DNA of 64,000 bases from an uncultured beta proteobacterium (GCA_903886275.1 CAISLN010000074.1:1-64000); one strand, 5' to 3'; numbered from the stretch's first letter, positions 43,492-53,094 are shown. Notes: generated by a model from the sequence alone, not told the origin. Translations and numbers: made by a program.

Positions 43492-44832
43492 ATGACCCAA
43501 CGTGACCAGTACCTACAAAAGCTCGTTTCCGCCGACCAGGCCGCCGCAGTGGTCCAGTCGGGGGACACCGTCTTTATGGGCGAATTTGCCCAGAATGTGG
43601 AGGCCTTGGATGCCGCGTTGGCCCTGCGCAAGAACGAACTCAGGGATGTGATCCTGGTCACTACCACGCGCGCCAAGCCGCTCCAATGCGTGGAGGCCGA
43701 TCCGCTGCGCGAGTCCTTTATCTGGAACGACTGGCATTTCTCCGGCCTGGGCCGCAAGAATGGTGAGAAGGGCCTGGCTAGCTACATCCCCCTTTGCTAC
43801 CACCAGGGACCGCAGAACGTGGAGCTGTACGAGGAGCCCGCTGTGGCCATCGTGCAAGTGGCGCCCATGGATGCCAACGGTTTCTTTAATTTCTCGACCA
43901 GTTGCTCGATGACCCCTTCTTACTGCCGCAAGGCCAAGAAGGTCATCGTGGAGGTGAACACCAAGACCCCGCGCTGCCTGGGCGGCCTGGACGAGGGCAT
44001 TCACATCTCGCGCGTGGACATGGTGGTCGAAGGCCCCAATAGCGCGCTGCTGCAACTCGGTGAGGGCCAGTCCAGCGAGGCCGACCGCCTGATTGCCGGC
44101 CATGTGATGGCGCTGCTTGAAGACGGCTCGACGATTCAGCTTGGCATTGGCTCGCTGCCCAACATCGTGGGCAATATGATTGCGCAAAGCGACCTGAAGG
44201 ACCTGGGCGTGCACACCGAGATGCTGGCCGACTCCTATGTCGATATGTACGAGGCCGGACGCATCACCGGCAAGCGCAAATCCATAGACCGCGAAAAAAT
44301 GGTCTACACCTTTGCCATGGGTTCGCAAAAGCTGTACGACTTTTTGGACAACAACCCGGCCGCGGCCATCTTCCCTGCGTCCTATACCAACGACCCCGCC
44401 GTCATTGGGCGCAACCCCAAGGTGGTGGCGATCAACAATGCCATCGAGATCGACCTGTTCACCCAGGTCGCCAGCGAGTCGGCCGGTTCGCGCCAGATCT
44501 CTGGCACCGGTGGTCAGCTCGACTTCATCATGGGCGCCTTCAAGTCGGAAGGTGGCAAGGGCCTTATTTGCATCAACTCGACCTTCAAGAAGAAGGACGG
44601 CACGGTGGGCTCGCGCATTGTGGCCACGCTGTCGCCCGGCACCATCGTCACCTGCCCGCGTTCGGTGGTGCATTACGTGGTGACCGAATTTGGCGTGGCC
44701 CAGATGAAGGCCAAGTCCACCTGGCAGCGCACCGAGGCCCTGATCGCCATCGCGCATCCCGACTTCCGTGAGCAGCTGATCAAGGACGCCGAGTTGCTGG
44801 GCATTTGGCGCCGCTCTAACAAAATCCTGTAA
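43492..44832 (+). CDS. Acetyl-CoA hydrolase/CoA-transferase family enzyme
   Basis: This 446-residue enzyme is of the acetyl-CoA hydrolase/4-hydroxybutyrate or butyryl-CoA:acetate CoA-transferase family. It has an N-terminal half with VQSGDTVFMGEFAQNVEAL, then IQLGIGSLPNIVG near 220 and the catalytic glutamate in LGVHTEMLADSYVDM near 243. The acyl-binding loop GTGGQLDFIMGAFKSEGGK lies near 340. It would exchange CoA between acetate and another acyl group, in line with the nearby acetate transporter and acyl-CoA dehydrogenase. 133 bases separate it from the dehydrogenase; co-transcription is plausible. Confidence 0.88.
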   Translation: MTQRDQYLQKLVSADQAAAVVQSGDTVFMGEFAQNVEALDAALALRKNELRDVILVTTTRAKPLQCVEADPLRESFIWNDWHFSGLGRKNGEKGLASYIPLCYHQGPQNVELYEEPAVAIVQVAPMDANGFFNFSTSCSMTPSYCRKAKKVIVEVNTKTPRCLGGLDEGIHISRVDMVVEGPNSALLQLGEGQSSEADRLIAGHVMALLEDGSTIQLGIGSLPNIVGNMIAQSDLKDLGVHTEMLADSYVDMYEAGRITGKRKSIDREKMVYTFAMGSQKLYDFLDNNPAAAIFPASYTNDPAVIGRNPKVVAINNAIEIDLFTQVASESAGSRQISGTGGQLDFIMGAFKSEGGKGLICINSTFKKKDGTVGSRIVATLSPGTIVTCPRSVVHYVVTEFGVAQMKAKSTWQRTEALIAIAHPDFREQLIKDAELLGIWRRSNKIL

Positions 44833-45065
44833 CTTGTCAAACGATCTGCATCCTTTTTAGGCAGGGCCCGCCAGCCCAATAGGCATGCGGGTCTGGGGCA
44901 GATGTCCAGACCTTATCCACAGCTCCATTCACAGTTCCTGGGGATGAAATGGGCAGGTCTGGGCAAGCAGGGGTCTGGATTTTTCGGGTCGGATTCAGTG
45001 CGCAGCAGCCTACAGGCCACAATGGCGGCCTAGGAAGCTGCCACTTGATTGAATCCGGAGAATAA
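44833..45065 (+). promoter_or_regulatory. Region upstream of tauA-like gene with GGTCTGG cluster
   Basis: The 233-base region holds the heptamer GGTCTGG four times: 44890-44896 (+), 44906-44912 (as CCAGACC), 44956-44962 (+) and 44972-44978 (+). The first two form an inverted repeat with a nine-base spacer. This could be a regulator binding cluster. A lone TTATCCACA lies at 44913-44921. GGAG precedes the tauA-like ATG. Confidence 0.4.
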
Positions 45066-46061
45066 ATGACACCCCTGAAACAGCTCTGGCTGGCCCTCGC
45101 AGGCCTGGCCCTTTGCGCCAATGCCTTGGCCCAGACCAAGGAAGTCACCTTTGCCCACCAGGACATGCTGGTGCCCCTGCGCACCGTCATGGAGTCGGGT
45201 GAACTGGAAAAGACCACCGGCTACAAGATCCACTGGCGCATGTTGGGTGGCGGCGGCGATGTGATTCGCGCCATGGCCTCGGGCGCTGTGCAGATCGGCG
45301 AGGTGGGCTCCAGCCCCTTTGCGGCCGCCGTCAGCCAGGGCCAGAACCTGAACCTGTTTTGGATACTCGATGACATCGCCGATGCCGAGGCCTTGGTCGC
45401 ACGCAATGGCTCCGGCATCCACAGCGTCAAGGACCTCAAGGGCAAGAAGGTGGCCACTCCCTTTGTGTCTACCGCGCATTACCAGTTGATGGCAGCCCTC
45501 AAGCTCGAAGGCGTGGACGCCAAGGGCGTGACCGTGATGAACATGCGCCCCGCCGAGATTGCCGCGGCCTGGGAGCGTGGCGACATCGACGCCGCCTTTG
45601 TGTGGGACCCGGTGCTCAGCCATATCAAGGCCAGCGGCCAGACCCTTGCCAGCTCCGCCAGTATTGGCAAAAAAGGCTATCCCACCTTTGACGCCCTGGT
45701 GGTGGACGCCCAGTGGGCCAGTGCCAACGAAGGCTTTATGCTGGCCCTGGTGAAGGCGCTGGCAAGGGCCGATGCCGACTACCGCAGCCACGCGGCCCAA
45801 TGGACGGCGGATTCGCCCCAGGTAAGGGCGGTGGCCAAGTGGACCAAGGCCGATCCCAAGGCGGTGCCCGCTGCCATGGCCCTGTACAAGTTTCCCACCC
45901 TGCGCGAGCAACTCTCGCCGGCCTGGCTGGGCGGTGGTGCGGCCAAGGCGCTGGCCGACACCGCCCGGTTTCTCAAGGAGCAGGGCAAGGTGCAAGAGAT
46001 CAAGCCCAACTATGGCGCCTACATCAACGCCAGCTATGTGAAAAAGGCGCTTGGCCAGTAA
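45066..46061 (+). CDS. tauA: TauA-like ABC transporter substrate-binding protein
   Basis: This 331-residue periplasmic protein has a signal peptide ([15 protein letters not shown], then QTK). Its fold is of the taurine/aliphatic sulfonate type: [20 protein letters not shown] near 58-77, [13 protein letters not shown], and the hinge [19 protein letters not shown] near 170-188. It should capture taurine or a related sulfonate. It is followed by the ATPase and permease genes in the same order as tauABC. No dioxygenase (tauD) is present nearby, so the ligand is uncertain. Confidence 0.88.
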   Translation: MTPLKQLWLALAGLALCANALAQTKEVTFAHQDMLVPLRTVMESGELEKTTGYKIHWRMLGGGGDVIRAMASGAVQIGEVGSSPFAAAVSQGQNLNLFWILDDIADAEALVARNGSGIHSVKDLKGKKVATPFVSTAHYQLMAALKLEGVDAKGVTVMNMRPAEIAAAWERGDIDAAFVWDPVLSHIKASGQTLASSASIGKKGYPTFDALVVDAQWASANEGFMLALVKALARADADYRSHAAQWTADSPQVRAVAKWTKADPKAVPAAMALYKFPTLREQLSPAWLGGGAAKALADTARFLKEQGKVQEIKPNYGAYINASYVKKALGQ

Positions 46062-46077
46062 GGCGGGGGAGGGCGGC

Positions 46078-46866
46078 ATGCCAACTTTGGATATTCAGAA
46101 CCTGACGGTCAACTACGCCACTGCGGGCGGCACGCTGCAGGCATTGGCCGCTGTCAACCTGAGCCTGCAGGGGGGCGACTTTGTCGTGGCCCTGGGCGCC
46201 TCGGGCTGCGGCAAGACCACGCTGCTCAATTGCCTGGCCGGTTTTTTGCCACCTTCTGGCGGGCACATTCTGCTGGACGGCAAGCCGGTGGTGGGGCCGG
46301 GGGCAGACAGGGGCGTGGTGTTCCAGCAGCATGCCCTCATGCCCTGGCTCAATGTGCGCGACAACGTGGCCCTGGGCCTGCGCATGGCGGGCGTGGCCAG
46401 AAAAGAGCGCGAGCGCATCGCCTTGGAAAAACTCGCCCTGGTGGGCCTGCAAGACTGTGGCGCGCGCGCCGTGTATGAGCTCTCGGGCGGCATGCAGCAG
46501 CGCGTGGGCATTGCCCGTGCGCTGGCCAGCGACCCGGCCGTGCTGTTGATGGATGAGCCCATGGGCGGGCTCGATGCCTTCACCCGCGAGCAGGTGCAAG
46601 AGATGGTGCTGCGGGCTTGGGCGCAGTCGAAAAAAATAGTGTTCTTTATCACCCACTCGGTGGAAGAGGCGCTGTTCCTGGCCACCCGGCTGGTGGTGAT
46701 GAGCCCCAGCCCGGGACGCATCACCCATGTGTTTGAAGCGCTGCCTTTTTCGCGCCAGTTCCTGGACCATGGAGATGCGCGCCGGGTCAAGTCCGAGCCC
46801 GCGTTCATTCGCATGCGCGAAGAGGTGCTGGCACTGGTTCACAAGCGCGAGGCCCACCATGGCTGA
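46078..46866 (+). CDS. tauB: TauB-like ABC transporter ATPase
   Basis: This 262-residue ATPase has Walker [12 protein letters not shown] near residues 40-50, the Q-loop [12 protein letters not shown], the signature [16 protein letters not shown] near 136-151 and Walker [16 protein letters not shown]. It energises uptake with TauA- and TauC-like partners. The ATG at 46078 follows GGGGGAGGGCGGC; an in-frame start at 46051 overlaps tauA and is less likely. It overlaps tauC by eight bases. Confidence 0.9.
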   Translation: MPTLDIQNLTVNYATAGGTLQALAAVNLSLQGGDFVVALGASGCGKTTLLNCLAGFLPPSGGHILLDGKPVVGPGADRGVVFQQHALMPWLNVRDNVALGLRMAGVARKERERIALEKLALVGLQDCGARAVYELSGGMQQRVGIARALASDPAVLLMDEPMGGLDAFTREQVQEMVLRAWAQSKKIVFFITHSVEEALFLATRLVVMSPSPGRITHVFEALPFSRQFLDHGDARRVKSEPAFIRMREEVLALVHKREAHHG

Positions 46867-47701
46867 TGCCAAGCCGCACGCACGCTTGCTTCCAAAGACC
46901 CCTGCACTGCAGACCAGCCGCTTCAAGGTGCCCGGCGAAGGCAGCAGCAGCGCCATCAGCGCGGTCACGGTTTGCGTGCTGTTGCTGCTGTGGTTTGCTG
47001 TGACGCACTGGGGCCTGGTCAAGCCACTGTTCCTGCCCTCGCCGCAGGCCGTGTGGCAGCAGTTTCTTGAATACCTCAGCGGTGCGGCCAATGACAAGCC
47101 GCTGTGGCAGCACCTGCTGGCCAGTGTGCTGCGCGTCTCTGTTGCGTTCTTGTTGGCCGTTGTGGTGGCGCTGCCGGTGGGCATTGCCATGGGCATGTCG
47201 CGGGTGCTGCGCGGCATCTTCGATGCGCCGCTGGAGTTCTACCGGCCGCTGCCGCCCCTGGCCTACCTGCCGCTGATCATCATCTGGTTTGGCATTGATG
47301 AGACGCCCAAGGTGCTGCTGATTTTTTTAAGCTGCTTTGCGCCGCTGGCGTTGGCCGCGCGCGCCGGCACGCGCAGCGCCTCGCAGGAGCAAATCCATGC
47401 CGCCTATTCCATGGGGGCCAGCGACAGCCAGGTGATTCGCCATGTCATCCTGCCAGCGGCCCTGCCCGAAATTCTGGTGGGCATGCGCATTGCCATAGGC
47501 TTTGGCTGGACCACGCTGGTGGCCGCAGAAATGGTGGCGGCCGATGTGGGCCTGGGCCAATTGGTGCTGAATGCGTCCAACTTTTTGCGCACCGACATCG
47601 TGGTCATGGGCATCTTGGTGATCGGCCTTGTGGCCTATCTATTCGATTTGCTGATGCGTTGGATAGAGCGCCGTCTGGTGCCCTGGAAGGGCCGCCTCTA
47701 A
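46859..47701 (+). CDS. tauC: TauC-like ABC transporter permease
   Basis: This 280-residue inner-membrane permease has about six helices. The BPD_transp_1 EAA loop is visible as [20 protein letters not shown] followed by [16 protein letters not shown] near 185-205. [17 protein letters not shown] is typical of sulfonate/nitrate permeases. The ATG at 46859 lies inside the end of tauB. It completes a three-gene importer. Confidence 0.9.
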   Translation: MADAKPHARLLPKTPALQTSRFKVPGEGSSSAISAVTVCVLLLLWFAVTHWGLVKPLFLPSPQAVWQQFLEYLSGAANDKPLWQHLLASVLRVSVAFLLAVVVALPVGIAMGMSRVLRGIFDAPLEFYRPLPPLAYLPLIIIWFGIDETPKVLLIFLSCFAPLALAARAGTRSASQEQIHAAYSMGASDSQVIRHVILPAALPEILVGMRIAIGFGWTTLVAAEMVAADVGLGQLVLNASNFLRTDIVVMGILVIGLVAYLFDLLMRWIERRLVPWKGRL

Positions 47702-47751
47702 GGCTGCAGGCCCCCCCTTTTTTTGTAATCCACTTCAGGAGTTTTCGCAGC

Positions 47752-48444
47752 ATGCACGCATCCACTGTCTCTATTGCCAGCCACGACGGCCAGGCCTTCG
47801 ATGCTTATCTGTCCCTGCCACCCAAGGGCGTGGGTCCGGGGCTGGTGATCATCCAGGAAATTTGGGGCGTCAACCAACACATACGCACGGTCGCCGACCA
47901 GTACGCACTCGACGGCTATGTGGTGCTGGCGCCCGATGTGTTCTGGCGCCAGCAGCCCCGCGTGGACCTGCAATACATCGAGGCCGACACCGAGCTGGCC
48001 TACCAGTACATGAAAAATCTGGACGGCGCCCATGCGGTGTTGGACCTGCAGGCCACGGCCCAGGCCCTGCGCGCACGCGCCGAGGTAAACGACAAGATTG
48101 CCTCGATTGGCTTTTGCATGGGTGGGCGCTTGTCCTATGCGCTGGCGGCCACCGGCGCGGTGGATGCAGCGGTCTGCTATTACGGTGGCGGCATTCAAAA
48201 CCAGCTGGAGTTGGCCGCCCAGATCGAGGTGCCGATTTTGTTTCACTATGCCGCGCTCGATGCCCACATCCCGGCCACTGCGGTGGGCGCCGTGCAGCAG
48301 GCCTTTGCCGGGCGCAGCAACGCGCAGTTTCAGATCTATCCCGAGGTGGGCCACGGCTTTAACTGCTGGGGTCGCCCGCTCTACCACCAGCGCGCTGCTG
48401 CGCTGGCGCGTGGGCGCACGCTGCAGTGGCTATCGGGTATTTGA
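47752..48444 (+). CDS. Dienelactone hydrolase family protein
   Basis: This 230-residue alpha/beta hydrolase of the dienelactone hydrolase family has the cysteine nucleophile in IGFCMGGRLSYAL near residue 120, the acid in YAALDAHIPA near 170 and the histidine in VGHGFNCW near 202. EIWGVNQHIRTVADQYA near 36 carries the conserved glutamate. Members open lactones in chloroaromatic breakdown, but many have unknown substrates. TTCAGGAG precedes the ATG at 47752. It is probably separate from the tau operon. Confidence 0.9.
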   Translation: MHASTVSIASHDGQAFDAYLSLPPKGVGPGLVIIQEIWGVNQHIRTVADQYALDGYVVLAPDVFWRQQPRVDLQYIEADTELAYQYMKNLDGAHAVLDLQATAQALRARAEVNDKIASIGFCMGGRLSYALAATGAVDAAVCYYGGGIQNQLELAAQIEVPILFHYAALDAHIPATAVGAVQQAFAGRSNAQFQIYPEVGHGFNCWGRPLYHQRAAALARGRTLQWLSGI

Positions 48445-48478
48445 GCTCAGACTGGCTCTGCCCGGCGAAAGCAAAGGT

Positions 48479-48640
48479 TCAGGCAGGGTGTACTGCGCTG
48501 GTGTCGCTCACACGGGCTTCACCGGGATGGCCGTTGAGCGTGTAGGGGAAAGACACAAACGCGACGAATACGACCAGAGCCAGGGCTGCCAGGCCAGCGC
48601 CTGCGACCTGCTTGATCAAGAGTAAGAGTGCGGGGTGCAT
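48479..48640 (-). CDS. Small predicted single-helix membrane protein
   Basis: This 53-residue ORF is divergent from arsR. Residues 4-35 (LLLLIKQVAGAGLAALALVV and on) form one strong membrane helix; the C-terminal tail is polar. The ATG at 48640 is preceded by AAAGGACC at good spacing, which supports translation. No family is recognised. It may share control with arsR, whose operator lies 84 bases upstream of its start. Confidence 0.5.
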   Translation of the reverse strand: MHPALLLLIKQVAGAGLAALALVVFVAFVSFPYTLNGHPGEARVSDTSAVHPA

Positions 48641-48698
48641 AAAGGTCCTTTGCTTGGAGTGGAAGTAGCCATCATCTCGCCGCAGTATGAAGTGGGAC

Positions 48699-48747
48699 TT
48701 AAATCGCACCGGCTCTATCGTTAATATTTCAAGTATCATTGAAATAT
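48699..48747 (+). promoter_or_regulatory. ArsR operator and probable arsR promoter
   Basis: ATATTTCAA (48724-48732) and TTGAAATAT (48739-48747) form a perfect nine-base inverted repeat with a six-base spacer, the usual ArsR/SmtB operator form. It covers the arsR start codon. TTAAAT (48699) and TAATAT (48722), 17 bases apart, could be -35 and -10, giving a very short leader. No ribosome-binding site is seen before arsR. Confidence 0.75.
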
Positions 48748-49039
48748 GGAATCAATAGCCGTTGTCAAAGCACTTGCCGCCCTGGCCCAGGTTTCCCGCC
48801 TGCAATTGTTTCGCGCCCTGGTGGTGGCGGGCGAGCCGGGCCTCACCCCCGGCGCCCTGTCCGAGTTGCTGGGGGTTGCACCCAATACCCTGTCCTTTCA
48901 CCTCAAGGAGTTGCTCAACGCCGACCTGATCAGCCAGGAGCGCGTAGGGCGCAACCTGATTTACCGGGCCCAGTTCGCGCGCATGAACGCGCTGCTGGCC
49001 TACCTGAGCCAAAACTGCTGCCAGGGCCAGCCCTGCTGA
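48746..49039 (+). CDS. arsR: ArsR-family arsenic-responsive repressor
   Basis: This 97-residue ArsR/SmtB repressor has a winged helix with LAALAQVSRLQLFRALVVAG near 10-29 and the recognition helix GVAPNTLSFHLKELLNADLI near 43-62. The C-terminus NCCQGQPC has a cysteine pair and a last cysteine (91, 92, 97). This resembles the As(III) site of Acidithiobacillus ferrooxidans ArsR rather than the E. coli CxC in the recognition helix. Binding of arsenite would release it from the palindrome over its own start. It heads the arsenic operon. Confidence 0.92.
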   Translation: MESIAVVKALAALAQVSRLQLFRALVVAGEPGLTPGALSELLGVAPNTLSFHLKELLNADLISQERVGRNLIYRAQFARMNALLAYLSQNCCQGQPC

Positions 49040-49091
49040 GCGAGCGGCCCACACCCTGTATCCCATCCACCCATCCTTAAGGCCACTTGCC

Positions 49092-49598
49092 ATGACCCAC
49101 GAAACCAAACCCTTGAACGTCCTTTTTCTGTGCACCCACAACTCGGCCCGCAGCATCCTGGCCGAGGCCCTGCTCAACCAGATTGGCAAGGGCCGCTTCA
49201 AGGCCTTCTCCGCTGGCAGCAGTCCGCGTGCCCAGCAGCAACCCAACCCCTTGGGCCTGCAGGTATTGGAAAAAGTGGGCATCGCAACCGATGGCCTGCA
49301 GAGCAAAAGCTGGGAGGTGTTTGCCGCTGCGGATGCGCCGCAAATGGACCTGATCATTACCGTCTGCGACAACGCGGCCGGCGAGGTCTGCCCGGTCTGG
49401 CCCGGCCACCCGGCTACCGCGCATTGGAGCTATTCAGACCCATCGGAAGGCGCGGGCAGCGACATTGAAAAGCTCGAAGCCTTCCGCCAAACCCTGCTCG
49501 CCATCAAGCGCCGTTTAGAGCTGTTGTGCAGCCTGCCCGATGCCAAGCTCGCGCAAGCCCTGTTGCAAAGCAGCGCCCGCCAATTGGCCGATGCCTGA
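49092..49598 (+). CDS. arsC: Arsenate reductase, low-molecular-weight phosphatase type
   Basis: This 168-residue protein has the phosphatase loop C-x5-R as LCTHNSARS with nucleophile C14, and further cysteines at TVCDNAAGEVCPVWPG near 90-105 that can form the thioredoxin-linked relay. It reduces arsenate to arsenite for export. A longer C-terminal tail (residues 140-168) is typical of proteobacterial forms. It is unrelated in fold to the second reductase at 50695. Confidence 0.9.
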   Translation: MTHETKPLNVLFLCTHNSARSILAEALLNQIGKGRFKAFSAGSSPRAQQQPNPLGLQVLEKVGIATDGLQSKSWEVFAAADAPQMDLIITVCDNAAGEVCPVWPGHPATAHWSYSDPSEGAGSDIEKLEAFRQTLLAIKRRLELLCSLPDAKLAQALLQSSARQLADA

Positions 49599-49610
49599 AA
49601 GTTGGTACCC

Positions 49611-50693
49611 ATGTCTGTTTCCTGTGAATCCACCGCCGCGCCCATGAGCCGGTTCGAGCGCTACCTCACGGTGTGGGTGCTCCTGTGTATCGTGGCCGGC
49701 ATTGCGCTGGGCCAGTTCTTTCCGGCTGTGTTCCAAGCGATTGGCGGTATGGAATACGCCCGGGTCAATCTGCCAGTGGGCCTGCTGATTTGGGTGATGG
49801 TCATCCCCATGCTGGTGAAGGTGGATTTTGGCGCCTTGGGCGAGGTGCGCAAGCATGTCAAGGGCATTGGTGTGACGCTGTTTGTGAACTGGCTGGTCAA
49901 GCCTTTTTCCATGGCCTTTTTGGCTTGGCTGTTTATTCGCCATTGGTTTGCACCGCTGTTGCCGCCCGACCAATTGGATAGCTATATTGCCGGCCTGATA
50001 TTGCTGGCCGCCGCACCCTGCACGGCCATGGTGTTTGTCTGGAGCCGCCTGACCGGTGGCGACCCGCTGTTCACGCTGTCGCAGGTGGCTTTGAACGATA
50101 GCATCATGGTGATTGCCTTTGCGCCGCTGGTGGGGCTTTTGCTGGGCATCTCGGCCATCACCGTGCCCTGGGACACGCTGCTGACCTCGGTGGTTCTGTA
50201 CATCGTCATCCCGGTGGTCCTGGCGCAGCTCTTGCGCCGTGCGCTGCTGAAAAATGGCGAGGCCGCTTTTGAGGCCACCATGGCAAAAATAGGCCCCTGG
50301 TCTATTGCCGCCTTGCTGCTCACGCTGGTGCTGCTGTTTGCCTTTCAGGGCGAGGCGATTTTGAAGCAGCCGCTGGTGATTGGCCTGCTGGCCGTGCCGA
50401 TTTTGATCCAGGTGTTTTTCAACTCGGCCCTGGCCTATTGGCTCAACCGCGCGGTGGGCGAGAAGCACAACATCGCCTGCCCGTCTGCGCTGATTGGCGC
50501 CTCCAACTTCTTCGAGCTGGCCGTGGCCGCCGCCATCAGCCTGTTTGGCTTTCACTCCGGTGCCGCCTTGGCCACCGTGGTGGGCGTGCTGATCGAAGTG
50601 CCGGTGATGCTGCTGGTGGTCTATATCGTCAACAACAGCAAGGGCTGGTACGAGAGCGGCGCGGCCGTGCAGCAACACACAAAAGGAATATGA
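49611..50693 (+). CDS. acr3: Arsenite efflux transporter ACR3
   Basis: This 360-residue inner-membrane transporter of the ACR3 (BASS-like) family has about ten helices. The essential cysteine lies in LLAAAPCTAMVFVWSRLTGG near residue 143. ALNDSIMVIAFAP and FNSALAYWLNR are conserved blocks. It exports arsenite using the proton gradient. The ATG at 49611 is preferred; TTG at 49602 is in frame. The next gene starts two bases after the stop. Confidence 0.94.
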   Translation: MSVSCESTAAPMSRFERYLTVWVLLCIVAGIALGQFFPAVFQAIGGMEYARVNLPVGLLIWVMVIPMLVKVDFGALGEVRKHVKGIGVTLFVNWLVKPFSMAFLAWLFIRHWFAPLLPPDQLDSYIAGLILLAAAPCTAMVFVWSRLTGGDPLFTLSQVALNDSIMVIAFAPLVGLLLGISAITVPWDTLLTSVVLYIVIPVVLAQLLRRALLKNGEAAFEATMAKIGPWSIAALLLTLVLLFAFQGEAILKQPLVIGLLAVPILIQVFFNSALAYWLNRAVGEKHNIACPSALIGASNFFELAVAAAISLFGFHSGAALATVVGVLIEVPVMLLVVYIVNNSKGWYESGAAVQQHTKGI

Positions 50694-50694
50694 A

Positions 50695-51120
50695 ATGCCG
50701 AATATCACGATCTACCACAACCCCGCCTGCGGCACCTCGCGCAACACCCTGGCCTTGATCCGCAACAGCGGCGCCGAGCCCGAAGTCATTGAGTACCTGA
50801 AGACTCCGCCGACCAAGGCGCAGTTGCAGGAGTTGCTGGCCGCTATGGGCATAGGCGCACGCGCACTGCTGCGCGAAAAGGGCACGCCCTTTGCCGAGCT
50901 GGGTCTGAGTGATGCCAAATGGAGCGACGACGAACTGCTGGACTTTGTGGTGCAGCACCCCATCCTGATGAACCGCCCGGTGGTGCTCACGCCCCTGGGC
51001 GCCAGGTTGTGCCGCCCCAGCGAATTGGTGCTCGACATACTGCCCGATGCGCAGCGCGCGGCCTTCAACAAGGAAGACGGCGAAGCCGTGGTGAACGCCC
51101 AAGGCCAACGTGTTGGATAA
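50695..51120 (+). CDS. arsC: Arsenate reductase, glutaredoxin-dependent (ArsC)
   Basis: This 141-residue ArsC of the E. coli plasmid R773 type has the active-site loop [11 protein letters not shown] with C12, [11 protein letters not shown] near 32 and the anion-binding arginine in LMNRPVV near 95. It uses glutathione and glutaredoxin. The operon therefore carries both known reductase classes. AAAGGAATATGAA gives a good ribosome-binding site. Its end overlaps the arsH GTG start. Confidence 0.94.
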   Translation: MPNITIYHNPACGTSRNTLALIRNSGAEPEVIEYLKTPPTKAQLQELLAAMGIGARALLREKGTPFAELGLSDAKWSDDELLDFVVQHPILMNRPVVLTPLGARLCRPSELVLDILPDAQRAAFNKEDGEAVVNAQGQRVG

Positions 51121-51844
51121 GGTTTCAATAGCCGCGCTGCCCAGCAGCAATCTGGACGCCGACTGCTTCCATCTGCCAGAGCCCGCGCGCTTGCAGGCAG
51201 CCACGCCTTCCACCCATCCGCCGCGCATCCTGATGCTTTACGGCTCGCTGCGTGAGCGCTCGTACAGCAAGCTCTTGACGCTCGAAGCGGCGCGCCTGCT
51301 CGAAGCCATGGGCGCAGAAGTGCGGGTGTTTGATCCGCAGGACCTGCCCCAACCCGATGGCGCACCCGACAGCCATCCCAAGGTGCAGGAGTTGCGCAAC
51401 TTGGCGGCATGGTCCGAGGGCATGGTGTGGTGCTCGCCCGAGCGCCATGGCGCCATGACCGGCATCCTCAAAAGCCAGATCGACTGGATTCCTCTGGCCG
51501 TGGGTGCAGTGCGCCCCACCCAAGGCAAGACGCTGGCGGTGATGGAGGTCAGTGGCGGCTCGCAGTCGTTTAACGCGGTCAACCAGATGCGCCTTCTGGG
51601 GCGCTGGATGCGCATGCTCACCATCCCCAACCAAAGCTCGGTGGCCAAGGCCTTTTTGGAGTTTGACGAGGCCGGTCGCATGAAGCCCTCAAGCTATTAC
51701 GACCGCGTGGTGGATGTGATGGAAGAGCTGCTGAAGTTCACCCTCTTGACGCGCGATGTGGCGCCCTATTTGGTGGAGCGCTACAGCGAACGCAAGGAAA
51801 GCGCCGAGGCCCTGAGCCAGCGCGTGAACCAACGCGCACTCTAA
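51110..51844 (+). CDS. arsH: ArsH NADPH-dependent FMN oxidoreductase
   Basis: This 244-residue ArsH has a flavodoxin-like fold, with the FMN phosphate loop [14 protein letters not shown] near residues 43-56 and [18 protein letters not shown] near 111-128. ArsH oxidises trivalent organoarsenicals to less toxic pentavalent forms. The start is GTG 51110 or TTG 51113, both overlapping the arsC stop (51118-51120). The C-terminal helix ([16 protein letters not shown]) is typical. Confidence 0.93.
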   Translation: MLDKVSIAALPSSNLDADCFHLPEPARLQAATPSTHPPRILMLYGSLRERSYSKLLTLEAARLLEAMGAEVRVFDPQDLPQPDGAPDSHPKVQELRNLAAWSEGMVWCSPERHGAMTGILKSQIDWIPLAVGAVRPTQGKTLAVMEVSGGSQSFNAVNQMRLLGRWMRMLTIPNQSSVAKAFLEFDEAGRMKPSSYYDRVVDVMEELLKFTLLTRDVAPYLVERYSERKESAEALSQRVNQRAL

Positions 51845-51855
51845 GCCCGCTTGGC

Positions 51856-53094
51856 ATGGACAATCACTCCATGCCAAGCCGCACCCGCACCGTACTGAGC
51901 CTGGGCACAGCGCAAACGCTGGCCTGGGCCTCCACCTATTACCTGTCTGCCATCCTGGCTGCACCCATGGCGCGCGACCTGGGTGTGAGCCTTGCCACGG
52001 TGTTCGCGGCCTTCTCGGCAGGGCTGGTGATCTCGGCCTTTTTGGGGCCGCGCGCCGGACGTTCCATTGATGCCCTGGGTGGTCGCCCGGTGCTGGCGCT
52101 GAGCAGCCTCGTCTTTGCGGGGGGTCTGGCCGCGCTGGGTTTTTCCAGTGGCCGCTGGAGCCTGTTTGCCGCCTGGATGGTGATCGGCATGGGCATGGCC
52201 GGTGGTCTGTACGAGGCCGCCTTTGCCACGCTGGTGCGCCTGTATGGGCGCGATGCGCGCAACGTGATCACCGGCATCACTTTGATCGCCGGTTTTGCCA
52301 GCACCGTGGGCTGGCCGCTGTCCACCGCGCTGGAGGGCTGGATCGGCTGGCGCGATACCTGTTTCGTCTGGGCCGGCCTGCATTTGCTGCTGGGTCTGCC
52401 GCTGAACCTGTCGCTGCCAAGGCATCTGCCCCAAGCGCAGGCGCAAGTGAGTGCGCAGCGGGAGGCTGTGTCCGCCAGCGCAGCGCCTGTGCCTGCCACC
52501 ACCGCCGCACCGACCCTGCCCAAAGTGCCGCTGCGCAGCGCCTTGTTGCTGGCGCTGGTGTTTGCCCTGACCTGGTTCATCAGCACGGCCATGGCCGCGC
52601 ACCTGCCCACGCTGCTCACGGCCAGCGGAGTGAGCCTGTCCATGGCCGTCACGGCAGGGGCCCTGATAGGCCCGGCGCAGGTGGCCGGCAGGCTGCTGGA
52701 GTTTGGCGTGCTGCGCCGCGCGCACCCGCTGCTCAGCGCCCGCCTGGCTGCAGTCATGCATCCGATTGGCGCTGTTGCCCTGGCTCTTTTTGGCGCACCT
52801 GCGGCCCTGCTGTTTGCCCTTTTGCATGGCGCGGGCAATGGGGTGCTGACGATTGCCAAGGGCACGCTGCCGTTGGCCTTGTTTGGGCCGCAGGGCTATG
52901 GCGAGCGCCAGGGCCTGTTGATGGTGCCGGCGCGTCTGGCGCAAGCCCTGGCGCCCTGGCTGTTTGGCCTGTGCATGGAGCAGTGGGGCGCCGGTGCCCT
53001 GTGGATTTCGGCTGCGCTGGGTGCCCTGGTTTTTGTCGCCCTGGCCCTGCTGCATGCACCCGCTGCATTGCCGCCGGTAGACAACGCGCCATGA
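51856..53094 (+). CDS. MFS transporter in the arsenic operon
   Basis: This 412-residue major facilitator protein has twelve predicted helices. The first loop has GRSIDALGGRPVLAL, an MFS motif A variant, near residue 68. A hydrophilic Ala/Pro-rich loop of about 40 residues separates the two halves. Its position after arsH and overlap with sigZ (ATGA) suggest export of an arsenic compound, but no residue proves this. A general drug efflux role is the alternative. Confidence 0.8.
   Translation: MDNHSMPSRTRTVLSLGTAQTLAWASTYYLSAILAAPMARDLGVSLATVFAAFSAGLVISAFLGPRAGRSIDALGGRPVLALSSLVFAGGLAALGFSSGRWSLFAAWMVIGMGMAGGLYEAAFATLVRLYGRDARNVITGITLIAGFASTVGWPLSTALEGWIGWRDTCFVWAGLHLLLGLPLNLSLPRHLPQAQAQVSAQREAVSASAAPVPATTAAPTLPKVPLRSALLLALVFALTWFISTAMAAHLPTLLTASGVSLSMAVTAGALIGPAQVAGRLLEFGVLRRAHPLLSARLAAVMHPIGAVALALFGAPAALLFALLHGAGNGVLTIAKGTLPLALFGPQGYGERQGLLMVPARLAQALAPWLFGLCMEQWGAGALWISAALGALVFVALALLHAPAALPPVDNAP

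Noticed and set aside
44913..44921. Perfect DnaA box TTATCCACA
   Set aside because: It is a single box with no cluster, AT-rich unwinding element or dnaA/dnaN neighbour, so no origin is claimed.
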